The notes beneath the pieces were generated by a model that ran no database searches, was not told the origin of the DNA, and saw only the letters and a list, made by a program, of their open reading frames with translations. Shown piece by piece: positions 40,802-52,793 of a stretch of DNA of 64,000 nucleotides; position 1 is the stretch's first letter, and each line of letters begins with the position of its first letter. Made by a program: the position numbers and the translations under genes. Source of the stretch: Amoebophrya sp. A120 (taxonomy: Eukaryota > Sar > Dinophyceae > Syndiniales > Amoebophryaceae); assembly GCA_905178155.1 (NCBI GenBank), contig CAJINV010000001.1, positions 10,321,432 through 10,385,431 of the forward strand, written 5' to 3'.

Positions 40802-43800
40802 ATGCAGAAGCAGCGGCGCCTGCAGCAGTTTCGGCGGCTGTTCCAGGAGCCCGATGTGGAAAATTTTGTGGAAAAGGCCCTCGATTTATCCAGGAAAAAA
40901 CACCCACCCCCATCCATTTTTTGCATGACAAACAAAGGAGTTTATGCATGTTTTGCATGACAAATTGGATGGGGATGGGTGTTTTTTCCTGGATACGATT
41001 TCGACGGCGATGCGTTCCAGATCAGCTTGCTACTGGAAGAGGCGAAGTCGCGGCTGCAGCGGGTGCACGACGTGCTGTGTGCCGATGCTCCGATTACCCT
41101 TGCGGACAAGGCAGCGAGCATATTGGCGCGAAGACGGCGGGAGCTCATTTCATCAACGTCCGGAGCAACATCCAAGAAGAGCTCGGAAGTAGATGATACC
41201 GGCGCAACTACGCAGAGGCAAAAAAAGCAACCAGAAGAGGATGACGGGTGGGATTTTGATGACGAGAACGATGACGATTTTGCACCCACAATTGCCGCCA
41301 CTGGCGCAGGAGAGAAGAAGCCTCCTGCGACGGGAGAAGCATCAAAAGCCAAACGCACTGAAGAGGAGCCAGACGAACTCGCGGAATTGTACGCAAAAGT
41401 GCTGGATCAGCTACAGCGCTTCGAGCTTTTCAAGCAGATCCACCCCTCCACTGCCGGCGGAGCTTCATCCTCTTCGTCTTCCAGCTCAGTGCCGCTTGTT
41501 CCCGTCAGCCAGAAGGCTGAGGCCGCTTCCGAATGGTATTAGCATTGTTTTGCTACTTCTACTAGTCTGTTTTGTTTTACACGAATTTTAGGTGCTAATA
41601 AACAAAGATGAAGTTGATGTTGAAGATTGTGGTGCTAGTAGTGGTCGACGAAAGTGTCAAAATCCACTTCTTCGTATCGTTTTTAGACAAACCTCATTTC
41701 CACCTTTCCAGGTCTTCGAAGTGGTTGAGCTGGCCGGAGCTGCGTCTCCTTCACGAGAACGCGCTCGCGGAGCGACTCGCGCAGTTTTCCTGCGTCAGTG
41801 TCCTGCAAAAACACCCAGAATTGCTTCAGTTTCTGCAGCCAGAGCGTCTTCAAGCCCTCTGCGCATTAACTGCCGCTCCGTCGATATGGGAGCCCCTGTT
41901 GGTCAACGTTCTACCGCAGCGGCAGGGGCGAGAAGCGCTCTCTTTCTTTCTCATCCGCGGCGTACGAATGTTGGAGGCGCGTTTGTTCCACCGGGGGACG
42001 CAGTGGATCCGGTACGGTCTGGTTTTTGCCAAAGATAAAGATTTTTACTGACGAGTTCTATTCTTTGCCGTATTTTCAACAAGCTAATATCATAATTTTC
42101 TGCTTGGTCAAGGTGACACATGATATAATCTGTTGTACGATGTCTACTCACAGCCTCGGCATCCAGCACGCGTCCGGTTTGTCCGCCGCCGATGCTTCTA
42201 GCGACACCGCATTTGCCAACGAGCTTGCGGCACTCGCTCCGGGAGCATATCAAGACGAATGGGGTGACGATTTCGACTTTGAGGACGATGATCATATCGC
42301 TGTCAAAGCTGGGGATCAGAAATCCCCGTCGAAAACAAGCGGGAAAACAATCAACAGGAGAAATTTCGACCAGCCGTTGATCTCCGGCGGAGCTAGTACT
42401 CATGCAGAAATGGTAGAGGGGGCCCTGCCCCTTCTGCCCACGTCGGCCTCCCTCGGTTTGGAGATGCTATACCGCCTCCACGAGCTCGCGATTCTCTACA
42501 CAGACTATGTGACAACAGCGGGAGGAAGCCTCGCGTTTCCTGGCTCATCGCGAAGCTGCTACACTTTCCGAGAGTACGCTTGCTTAGCCGAGTCCGAGCG
42601 TGTTTTGCTTAGTTTTCAGGCCGGTAGGAACCCAGACCACGACGTGGGTGGGAATAACCAGGCCAATTATCTTGACGAATTGCAAGATGGGGCTTCGCAA
42701 CGGTACGCGCACGCCCTCGGACCACTAGCAAAAAGCAAAGTACAACCTGGGCGGGATGCGACGGCCAGCAGAAAATTTCTCGTGGATGACGCTGGAAAGG
42801 CCAAAATGCATCAGCCTGCATCTTCTCCGAGCGCCAGTTCTCTCGTCGAGCCCAGGGTGCTCACGGAGGACGCATTTCTGGAATACTGCCGCCGTATCTT
42901 AACGCTCCCGAAATACCTGGAAAGAGTTTCTGGAAGCCGGGCAAAGCATGCAGACGATGCGTATTTTGAGGAACTAGTTTTTCCAACAACTAGTGCAAAA
43001 ATATCTTCTCCCGACAAAACGAAAGCAACAACGAAGCCGACGCTTTTGTCCGCAGCGCTCCGATTGGACTACGATGTTGAAGCGAGGGAGCAGCATTTGG
43101 TCGAAGCGTTAATTGCGCGCGCCGCGCAAACCGATCGCGGTTCGCTCCAGACAATGCGAAACCTCACCGCGTTGGTGAAAGCGTCGTCTCTCGCCCGCCC
43201 GATCCAGGACCGCGTGATTAAGGGAGCACTAAATTTGATGAAGCTCTCCCTGGACGCCATCTACTGCACCAAGTGTCCCGCTTCCTTGATCCTGGTGCTG
43301 GTGGACCAGATTTATTCGCAGATCCCCGATCCGCGAAAAATCCAGATGAACCCCGCCCAGCAGCAGGATTCGGAACAGTTGCACAGCCTCGCGGACCTCA
43401 CAGAGCAACACCTGAACTTTGTGGAGCACGTTCTGCAGCGGTACCGCATACCGTTGAATCTGTCTTTTTCCGAGTTGCGCACCTGCCAAACCGACGCCAG
43501 CTTGTGCGAGCACAGTTTGTTCCTGCTTTTCCGCGCCCTCACCTCCGAATACCGCGACGCGCAGTTCTGGGGGTCCGTTTCTGCATTGTACTGGGAAAAC
43601 TCCGCCGTCTTCCTCGCGTTGAAGCCAAAGCGGAAATTTGAGCTGCTTTTAACCGCCCTGGTTGACCAGGGGCATTTGGAACTCTTGCCCGAGGTGTGGC
43701 ACCGGTGGAGCACTGTCGTCAATCTCGACGACTACCGCGACATCCTGCTGAATCTAGCAGCAGACTACTTGCAACAAGCCCACGGGTTGAAAACCGCCGA

Positions 43801-46800
43801 AGTCGCGAAAGCCCATCAGTGCGTGCACATGGCCGAGAACGCCGGCAGTGCTGAGGATGGTTTTGGAGGAGACGCGGGGGTGGATGAATCCGACTTGTTG
43901 ACGGCTAGCAGTAAAAGCAGCAAGGGCAATAAACCAGTACAAAACAACAATTCGCTGATCCCTAACCTTGCGGAAAATTTGCGGAAGGAGAAAATCAAGG
44001 AAAAATCTCTCAGCCCCGCTCACAAAAAGAAAATAGCGGACGTGCGCACCTGGATCCAGGTATGCGTTTCGTTACACGATTTACTCACCAGCAAACCGAA
44101 TTTCGGCGACGTTTTTGTGGAGGACGTAAAGAATACCGTCGCGCAAGTGAAAAACGTGATGCAAGACCGCGCAGCGGACGCATTGGAAAAAATCCACATC
44201 AAAGAAAACATCGACAAAGTGAAGGAAAAGGCGACCGGATTTCTCGGGGTGGCCGGAAAATTCTTCGGCGGCGTTGCGAACGCTCTCCTCGAGGAACAAG
44301 ACGGCACGCCAGATTTGGCGGACGCGCTGGGGCACTTGCGGAGAGCAGATGAGCAACCCGCAGGTTCCGAACAGACGGCCATGACCGGAAGTGCTGCGTC
44401 GTCCCAAAGAACGCCAGCGAACAAGCAGATGAAAACGATACTTTCTGAAGAGTCAGCTGCTAAAAATAGAGCAGACACCACACCTGCTGCGCAAGCACTC
44501 GATGCAGCTGGTGCAAACAAGGGCAACAAGAGACGGCGATCTTCTTTTTCTGGCCGAGGCAGGAAAAGCAGCAAAGACCTTCGCGGTCGGAGAAGCGAGC
44601 AGTCTCAAGTTCTCGTCGAAGATGATTTCTTCGACCAAGACGCGCGCACATTCCCCATCGAAACACCCGCACACGTCAAGATGTTGCTCCGCGACCGGAA
44701 GCAGCAAAAATCGCTGGCGTCTTTACTCGCGGAGTGGAATCCTTTTCTCCTCGTGGACCCGTTTGAGGAAAAATTTTTACATCTGTTGCAATTACTAAAC
44801 ATCGACGGCCATAACGACGTCGACGTGCTGCTCGTGCGATCTGCGGTCTGCGTGATGCTGGACAAATTTGGGCCCGCGGTCGAGAATCTGCAGCGTTTGC
44901 TGAGCAAGCTCAGCACTGGAGAGGAGCAACACTCCGCGAAAAAGGACCGCGCGTGCAGGCTCGTTCTCGCTTTCGTTGTCACAGAGATTGACCGCTCGGG
45001 GCTGGCAAATTTGCTCGATGCTGGACCGCGTGCTGCAGCATCAAGACGGGTCGTTGGCTCGTCCTTCTTCGGAACCGATGCGGAAACCTTCTCCGCAGAG
45101 CAGATCAGCAAGCTTGCTGCTCTCACCGAGCTCGTTGGCGACTGTTTGAAAATCTGCACCTCAGTCGATCTTGTGCGCGAGGTAGCTGTTACCTACCGGC
45201 GGCTTTGCAGCGTGCAGCACGCAGCGAGCCAGTCGCGAAGCGGCCTGCTGCCGACTAGTGGCAATCACACGACCGGAATAATTCTGTCCACGGGTAGTTC
45301 TGCGTCCTCGTCCTCAACTGCGCGACCTGCTGAGCAAAGCACGCGGGCGAAGAACGCATACCAGTTCGTGCTTTCCGCTCCTTTTGTTCCAGAGAACGAT
45401 CGCGAAGCAACGGATTACGACGCTTGGCGAAATTTGGTTCGAGCGCCAGCACCTGCATCAAGAACTTTCTCTTCCTCTAGTAGCACGAGACAGTCCTTCA
45501 CTGATCCTCGGTCGTCGTTCTCCATGCACCGGCGAAGCAGTCGCGAGCTGGGAGACAAGAGCGCTCCAAGCGGAGTGGGACAAGAAGGTCGTGGTCCACT
45601 CTCAGTTGCTGTGTTGCAGCCGCTGCTAACCCGCGACCCACGCATGGCGTGCTTGTACTTGACGAGCAAGGGATATGCCGTAGTTCCTTCCTTGATGTCC
45701 CTTGTCTTCTCTGCCAGCAGCTCGCTTGAAACAAAAATATCGGCGCTGGATGTGTTGCGGCAATACGATGTTGACAGTGAGATGAAAGAAGTAGATCGCG
45801 ATTTTCTTCCCGCACTGCAGGCGCTCGCTTCTGCTCATCAAGACGCGACGTCGGCCGCGGCAAGAAGAAAGCTGTTGGAAAGCGTGCGGTCCGTTTGCAA
45901 AGGAACCATGGCCGAGGCACAGCTGCCATTCACGGACTTTTTTCCCTCACTTCCCGGCAGCACTCAACCTGAGCGCCAACGAATACAGGACGCGCTAACC
46001 GCGTTCGAAACGAGCAGGAGGAGGTTTCTGTCAGAATCTTCAAGCCCGACAGCGCATTCCGCAAAATTGGTTCATATCTTCGAACAGGATTGGCACGAGG
46101 AGGAAGACCAGAAAGAGGGCGGCGTAGACGATAGTACTTCACCCCTTGCCGTACCGCGAAGAACTGATGAAAGCCCGTCCACCGATGGTGCTCATCCTGA
46201 GACAATCGCGCCCTCCGCAAGATCGCGCGCGCCGACACTCGGGAAGAAGTGCGACGGGCCGGAGAAGACGGCCGCAGATGAGTGGGGCTGGGATGATGAC
46301 GACGACGAGGCATGGGATGACCTTTTGCCGCTACGGGAAAACCAGAAGAAGTCCAAGTCGCCGCAGGCCCCCTCTGCGCCCTCAGCAGAAAATAAAGCGC
46401 AAGCAAAATCTAAATCCTCACCTTCCTCACCGATAAGTAAAGACCACCCTGTTATTTTCGAGGAGACGGTCGCAAAAACAGAAGAGCAAGTCAAGGACGG
46501 CGATGATCTTCTATGGAATGAGCTGGGAGATGAATCGCCTAAAATCACTGCACAGGAAAGTGCGGCTCCAGCTGCGCCACCTGTAGTTGCGCCAGCTTCT
46601 ACTCCTGCACCTGCACCTCCGGATGCACTCAGTAAACCAGCGCTCGTACAAGAGACGAAATCTGACGCAGGCTGGGACTGGGAAGATGACGAAGAAGCAG
46701 AGCTGAAGTTCGATGAACCGGCACCGCAGGCGGCCGTAGCTTCTACAGCTTCGCAGGAAGTAGAACAGGAGCAGTTGCAGCCCCCGCCAATCGCCGCTTC

Positions 46801-49800
46801 TGATACCGCAGCTGACGACACAGCGCGACCTGCTTCTTCGCCCGCCTCTTGGCCTGACGACGACGAAGCTTTTGCTGATTCTCTCCCTCTTCCTGTACAA
46901 GAAGACCCTGCTCCTCTTGAAAGCTCCAAGACACGCGAGGATGAAGCGCCACTCTCACTTCCTCCCGAGCCTGCCCCACCTGTCACGAGCATGGAGGAAG
47001 ACCGCATCGGTGACAAGAAGTCGCCTGCGTCATCACCGTCATCTTGGCCGGAAGACTTCAGCGACGCGGGATTCGCCACGGAGTCTGTTGCTCCCGCCGT
47101 TGTAGCAGCACCGGTGGAAGTTCCTTCCCCAACAGTTTTACCTGCTCCAGTTGTGCCTTCAGAGCCGGGTGCTGGTGCGGATGTTTTGATCGAGCCCCGG
47201 AAAGTACAACAAATCGAGGAAGCAGCCGCGCCACCAGCCCAGTCGTCTCCGTCCTGGCCCGAAGACGACGATGATGCTCCTTTTGCTTCGCTTTATACAC
47301 CCGCAAAGTTACCAGAGCTTCTACCTGAAGATGCGCAGGAGCTGCAAGAACAAAGCGCAATGCCAGACCAAGACACTCTCCAAAGCCAACCTGCTATCTC
47401 CCCGGTGATGTCCCATTTACCCTGGGAACAAGAAGAGCAGATGGAAGCGTCCAGTGCCGGTAGCCCAAGTCCGACCAGATTCGCGTCGATGCGGCTGCCC
47501 TGGGAACAGGATCAGCAGCAAGACGACGGCGACGACGCAGCCGATAGTACAACACCCATGCCTCCGTTAGAGTTGGCTGTCCACCCGGACGCCGGCGCTG
47601 GAGCGGCTTTGGAAGTCGATTTGACACAACAGCTGGACGTAGCAGTGGATCGAGACCTGCAAGAGGACCCACTTTTGCTGTATCAGCTGGGCGGAGAAAA
47701 GGAGATCACCGATGCGTCGACGGAAGATCTCGTCCCCTCAAAACTTCCGTGGGAGGTGGAAAGTGGCGGCGACGAGGACGTTTTGGTGGTGCCGCCGAGT
47801 GGAGAAGTTACGACAGCTCTTCCTGCGGGAGATCTTCCTTTGGCAGAACTACGAGAAGTCAGCAGGTCGCAGCAACCAAGCGCGCTGGGAGGAGCTCTGG
47901 CACCACCAAAACCTGCTGGAGATGACGACGGTTGGGATTTTAGCGACGACGATGAACAACAGCTTGCGGTGGGGCCGCAGGAAGCTTCAGGTGAGATGGC
48001 GTTGGCGAAGAACCATGACAGAGATTCCAAGAATCCTCTAGCGGCGCCAGACGACTTTTCCAAGAAAACAGCGAATGGCACAACTACGCGCTTATCGTGC
48101 GACTCCGAAAATATCAGGGAAAGTGACCGCATTCCGGAGATGCCAGCAGAACGGGTGACAGAAGAGGTTGAGGAAGATTCGGCATTACTTCTACAAGACG
48201 TCACACCGACGAACAACCTTCAAACGGCAGCGACCAACTTTGGACTCGACGACTTGCTGAATCAAACGTCGCTGGATTTCGACAATTTACCAACTCTCCC
48301 ACCGGATCTCGGATCCGAAACGCAAGCGTTGCACTTCACCGAAAGAACTTTGGATCAGGCTCAGCAGCAGGAGAGCGCTGAGAATGAGAAAGAAGTGCAA
48401 CGACCTGCTCCACCCCAACCTGCAGCGAGTACTAGCGAAACCAACAAAGCCGTGCCTGCTTCGAAGGTTAGCGATGATCTTCCCTGGGACGATATGTTTT
48501 CAGACGACGACAAAAATGACGGACCCACGGCAATTCAACGCGTCAGAACGTCAACACCGTCGAAGTCCTCCAAGCCGGGTGAGTACTTGTTTGAAGACGA
48601 TGAGGTTGGACAGGTGACCGAAGCTCCTGCTCCTCACCAGCAGAACGGAGAACAACACCAGCAGAGAATACCAAACTCGACATCCCAGCAAGCCAACGGC
48701 TATCACAGCGACACAACACCTACACCAAAATCGCCGAGTAAGGACGCGCGGGAGTTTCTCGACCGCTTTGCGGAGAACACCGTGCACGACGAGGTTGCAG
48801 CCATTGCAGGCGTGATCGGCGACGGTGTCGCGGGGATGATGAACGTGTTCGGACGGACGTTTCTCGGCCCGGAAGATCATTTGCAGGACGGCACCCCCGA
48901 CTTCGAAGACGTGGAGAGTGCGCTGCAGGCCGCGGTGCTTAAGCTTTCCGTCCTGAGCAACAATTGCGGCGACCAGGTGCGTGTTTCTCTCTACGAGCAG
49001 GCGGGAGTAAGTCCGTTTATTGAGCTCCTCCAGGTCGTGCAGGTGTTGCAGCAATGCCAGGAGTACATCCAACCCCATTCACAGCACTTCGCCCGGTTCC
49101 GCCAACTGCTCTTCCACTACTTGGGCCGGACGGAAAAGCGCCACTTGCAGCAGGAGCACGATGCGAGTCAGAAGAGAAAGCTTGCAGCAGATGAGGAAAA
49201 CAACTCTGGTGCAACGCCGCTCGGGAATTTTCTCGGCGCTCAAGGCTTCTTCTCCGCCATCCAGGAGCAGATATCTGGGGCAGGCGGTTCTACCGACAAG
49301 GAGGATGATCAGCACGATTTCAATCTCCTTCTGCGCGAAATCGCGGTCTTGCTGCGCGAGCTGTTCTACGACGAAATCCTGGCTTGCGCGCCCCGCGACT
49401 GCGTCTACATGGTGTGTTTGGCCGTCCAAGACCTCCCGGCGCAGAACCTCCTGTATCAGTACTGCGGCGTCACCGCATCCGGGCTCGCGCGACACGCACT
49501 CATCAGCACAGGCCGACCCTCGCTGCAAGCGATCATCAACGCAGGCGAGAATGAATCTGAAACACTAAACGAGGATGATTCTGAAGCCGAGCTGCTCTGC
49601 GCGATGCTTCTGCCGTATCTAAGCGACACGGGGGACTGGGTGCAGGTGATTCGCAGTTGCGCAGCGAAAGCGGTTTTCCCCTCGGTAAAACGCCACCTGC
49701 AAATGCAGTTGGAAACCCGCCTTGCCGACCCTGCTATGGACGATCATGTGCTGACGTACGAGCTGCGAAAGCGAGATTTCGAAATCTCTGCAGTGCAAGC

Positions 49801-50005
49801 CTTCGAACAGCTCTACGGAACTGTCGGAGCGGTAGCAGTTGCCGACAACGGCAGCGGAGGGCCAGGAGCAGCGGGCGGGCCAAGGACAAGTGTATCCAAC
49901 TTGCTCGCACTTGCGCCAGACGCGCGACTCGGGCGAGTGCTTGAGCAGGTAGGGAAACAGCAGGGGCTGTCCTCTGACGATGTTCAGGATTTCATGACCG
50001 GATGA
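40802..50005 (+). CDS. Giant protein with repeated acidic tryptophan motifs; candidate COPI-linked trafficking factor
   Basis: Exons 40802-40887, 41002-41535, 41712-42011 and 42154-50005 give 2923 aa. Intron 1 is a non-GT-AG inverted-repeat element; its exact removal joins ALD|FDGDAF in frame. Introns 2 and 3 are GT-AG. The N-terminus is helical (LFQEPDVENFVEKALDFDG..., LLLEEAKSRLQRVHDVL), like tethering-complex subunits. Helical solenoid-like stretches span roughly 42.4-43.8, 44.6-45.2 and 48.7-49.9 kb. Between them, about 46.2-48.6 kb is disordered and acidic with at least ten Trp motifs: WGWDDDDDEAWDD, GWDWEDDEE, SWPDDDEAF, SWPEDFSDAGF, SWPEDDDDAPF, LPWEQEE, LPWEQDQ, LPWEVES, GWDFSDDDE and LPWDDMFSDDD. 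More lie at 41.25 and 42.26 kb. Acidic Trp motifs bind COPI coat in Dsl1 and ArfGAP1; a similar role is inference. No named domain recognised. Confidence 0.7.
40888..40995. mobile_element. Introner-like element: 108-bp inverted-repeat insertion acting as an intron
   Basis: The element begins ATCCAGGAAAAAACACCCA and ends with the near-exact reverse complement (TGGGTGTTTTTTCCTGGAT plus A); the arms pair over about 30 bp with one or two mismatches. It is flanked by the direct repeat CGATTT (40882-40887 and 40996-41001), like a target-site duplication. Inside, TTTTGCATGACAAA occurs twice (about 40917-40930 and 40951-40964). Removing the element plus one repeat (114 nt) restores the host frame; retention brings in a TGA. 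No placement of the boundaries within the repeat gives GT-AG ends. It resembles a MITE (small non-autonomous DNA element) and the introners described in protists. Confidence 0.85.
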
Positions 50006-50614
50006 AACGCGCTCGCGCAGATCAGAAAAAGCTCTTCAAGAAACCCAAACCTCCTTTTCCCTCACAGCGACCACAACCCATATTCACGCGCAACCTTGAT
50101 GCTTCAGGTTCAGAAGTTTACGCTAACGCATACATAGACGCAATAAAGACACAAACCAGTGCTTCACGAGCCATAAACTGGAACTGCTTGGCGGTTTTTT
50201 CATGTGAACAAGTGTTCATCAGCCGACACCGACTCGTGACCGGTGCCATACATTCTTGGCGTCCCCCTTTGCTTGTTTTTGTCGTTCTCGTTTCTGACTT
50301 TGCTTTAGTGTCGAGCATGAGTGCGCTTGAGTTGCAAATCAAGGGCTCAAACAAGCACGACCCATGCAGTCATCGCTGAGTTGTGTGTAAAAAGTGTAGC
50401 CCCGTTGCAAATCTGACCAGAGATGGAGCAAGTTCAAGAGTCTCCGCAGCAGTCCTACGCGGAGATGCTGCCACGAGTGTGCGTCACTACCTATCAACAC
50501 GCATTCTATCCGCGGCCCAACATAGTCAGATGGTCCTCCTGGCAGTGATTCAGTAAAAGTTCCCGCTCGACAAAAGGAAAAGCCTACGACTACGACAATT
50601 CAAAAAGCATAAAG
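50006..50614. other. Spacer with a possible small upstream ORF
   Basis: Contains a 41-codon frame from ATG 50422 (MEQVQESPQQSYAEMLPR...) that stops near 50547. It could be an upstream ORF of the next gene; there is no further support. No repeats. Confidence 0.45.
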
Positions 50615-52504
50615 ATGACGGAACCCGAGGAGTCGCTTGCCCGCTTGCGGGTGGTCCTGGAGGACACTCGCTTTTCTCCGGAGCAAGCGGTCGAGCACCT
50701 GTTAGGGCTGAAAAAATCCAGCACCTTCTTTCCGGAAGCGCGTCTGACCGCTGCAGTTTTTGTGGCGGAGAATATGCAAGACTCGCACGGTCTGGGCCCT
50801 CGGTTTTGCCGACTGGTGGAACTGCTGCTGAAATCACAGGTGCTGGAGGTCACGGGACTTCTGCGCATGATGGAAGAGATGCTGACGGAGATAGAATCCG
50901 AACCAAAAACCCGACCCGCACAAACAGCCGGCGGCGGTAGCGGCACGACTTTGGCTGCAGAGGAGCACGCAGCCGTACTGGACACACTGCTGCAGGTTTG
51001 TCCGCAAGTTCCTCTACCCGCGAGAACCAAGAAGCTGGCACAGAAATACCGCAAGCGCTTTCCACGCCTTGCACAGAACCTCATCGTTCCGCAGGTGGTG
51101 ACTTCTGGTGTCATTGACGGCGAAGTGGACGCCACAATACTCGACGGACATGCACACGCCGGTGGGCAAATGTTTAAAAATCGTCTCAGCTGCTCACTGC
51201 ATCCCTGTTCGCGGATGTGGATCCCAGCTTCGAACTCCGGGTCAAGTTCTTCCAGTTCCTCCTCGTCCCGCCTGCCGTTCTTCTGTGTCAGTTACGTGGA
51301 CTCGCAAACTCTTCTGACTGGGACAAAAAACGCGGTATGCCAATTTGACGTCACTGCGCAATTATGCACGGATATCATTCCCTGCGAGGACTTTTCCGTC
51401 GTTTCCCTCGCACACAGCAAGCTCGGCGACCGGGCCAGCGTCGGCCTGGTGTCTGCCGACGGGCGGACAAGCGCCTTCGCGCAGCTCTGGCGAGATACGC
51501 AGCAGGTGTGGCAAGTGGAAATGCCCGACAAGCAGACCACTTTCGAGCGCGTAACTCGAAGTTGCTTCCTCGGCGACGCGGTCTGTCTCGCAGCCACCAC
51601 GCTCGAGGAGAGCCTGCTACTGATTCAGGGCGAGAGGGAGCTGCGCGCGGCGCGGCAGGTGCCGCTCGTGACGCCAGCCGGGGACCTCGTCGCGCTAGAC
51701 CCGTTTTGCCTGGCCGCGGTGTCGCGCGCCCCAGCGGCAAGCTTGATGCTCTTCGACATCCGCGAGAAAAACGCATGTGTGTCGGAATACTCCATGGCAG
51801 AAACGGATCTGACGTGCGTTGCGGCTGTGAAGGTAAGTAGTAGCTACCAGTCGCAGCTTTATTGTCTCCTGCTTCTGTTTTTCATTGTTCTCCTTCTCGT
51901 ACTCATGCATTGTTTCACATATTCGAGAACAGCCGCATCCTAGCCCGCAAAGCACATATGTTGAAACTCTTTCAGGCTAATTCGCAGTCTCCCGCGCCCA
52001 CATCGATTCTTTGTGCCGGTGACGGCTGTTTTCAGTTCGACGCACGCAAACTGGAGCGTGGTCCGCAGGCCGGCCGGGAGCTCATCGGCACCGCGATACG
52101 GCTGCATCCCTTGCGGCTGCCGAACTACTGCGCACTGCTGGACTCGTCTGGAGTCTACTCTTTCGACGTGAACACAATGGAGCAGCTCGAACCCGCTGGA
52201 GGGGGTAAGCGTGCAGATGCGTCCGCTGCAAATAGCAGTTTCTGCTACGACCTCGCGGTCTGCGGTGACGCGATTTTTGCAAGTGGCCTCGACGGAGTAC
52301 AGCACTATAGGGCACAGTGGTCAAATAGTGGCCCCTAAACGAATGACCGTCGTCATGAATATCAATATTTTTCACTTGTGTGTGCCCGGACAGCACTGGG
52401 AACATTTTTGTGTGCCGCGTGTCAACGCTGGAGGGTGGCCTCGCGTGGTGGTCTGTTCCACAAACCCTTCTCTAGCGCTTGCAAGCGCGCTTGAGATTCG
52501 GTAA
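50615..52504 (+). CDS. Protein of unknown function, helical N-terminus and beta-rich C-terminus
   Basis: Exons 50615-51832, 51976-52296 and 52394-52504 give 549 aa. The first junction (AAG|GTAAGT ... TTTCAG|GCT, phase 0) is solid; the last (GGA|GTACAG ... GACAG|CAC) is tentative, and without it the protein ends at 52338. Residues 1-180 are helical (LARLRVVLEDTRFSPEQAVEHLLGL, LVELLLKSQVLEVTGLLRMMEEMLTEIE). The rest reads as successive beta strands (FFCVSYVDSQTLLTGTKNAVCQFD, VGLVSADGRTSAFAQLW, LMLFDIREKNACVSEY, YDLAVCGDAIFASGLDG), suggesting a WD40-like beta-propeller with divergent repeats. No family identified. Confidence 0.65.
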
Positions 52505-52793
52505 CATTATCATTAAAGCCCCGATCTTTTCGTTCGCCTAAAGATTTAGACAAAGCAAAAGTGTTGTTCCGACGCGTTTGTGTGATTCTCGTGTTTTTTT
52601 CGTGGTTCTCAATTCCCGTACCTCATTTCGCCACTCGTTTGTACACCCTTCTCTTTTACCGTTCGTTGTGGTCGGGGTGATACAATAGTGAGTGACATGC
52701 CAATCGGAGGCACAGGCAGTGGCAGGGGGCTTTGCCAGATTATTCATTCGTTTTGTCGCTCGTCGTCAACGACCTTCTTCTCAATATTTGAGC
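52505..52793. other. Short spacer
   Basis: No gene. The frame of the RAP gene is open back to about 52692, but no in-frame ATG precedes 52794. Confidence 0.45.

Noticed and set aside
46192-47079. Minus-strand open frame of 295 codons, Ser/Gly/Ala-rich
   Set aside because: Antisense of the acidic Trp-motif region; GAC/GAA-rich codons give stop-free antisense frames.
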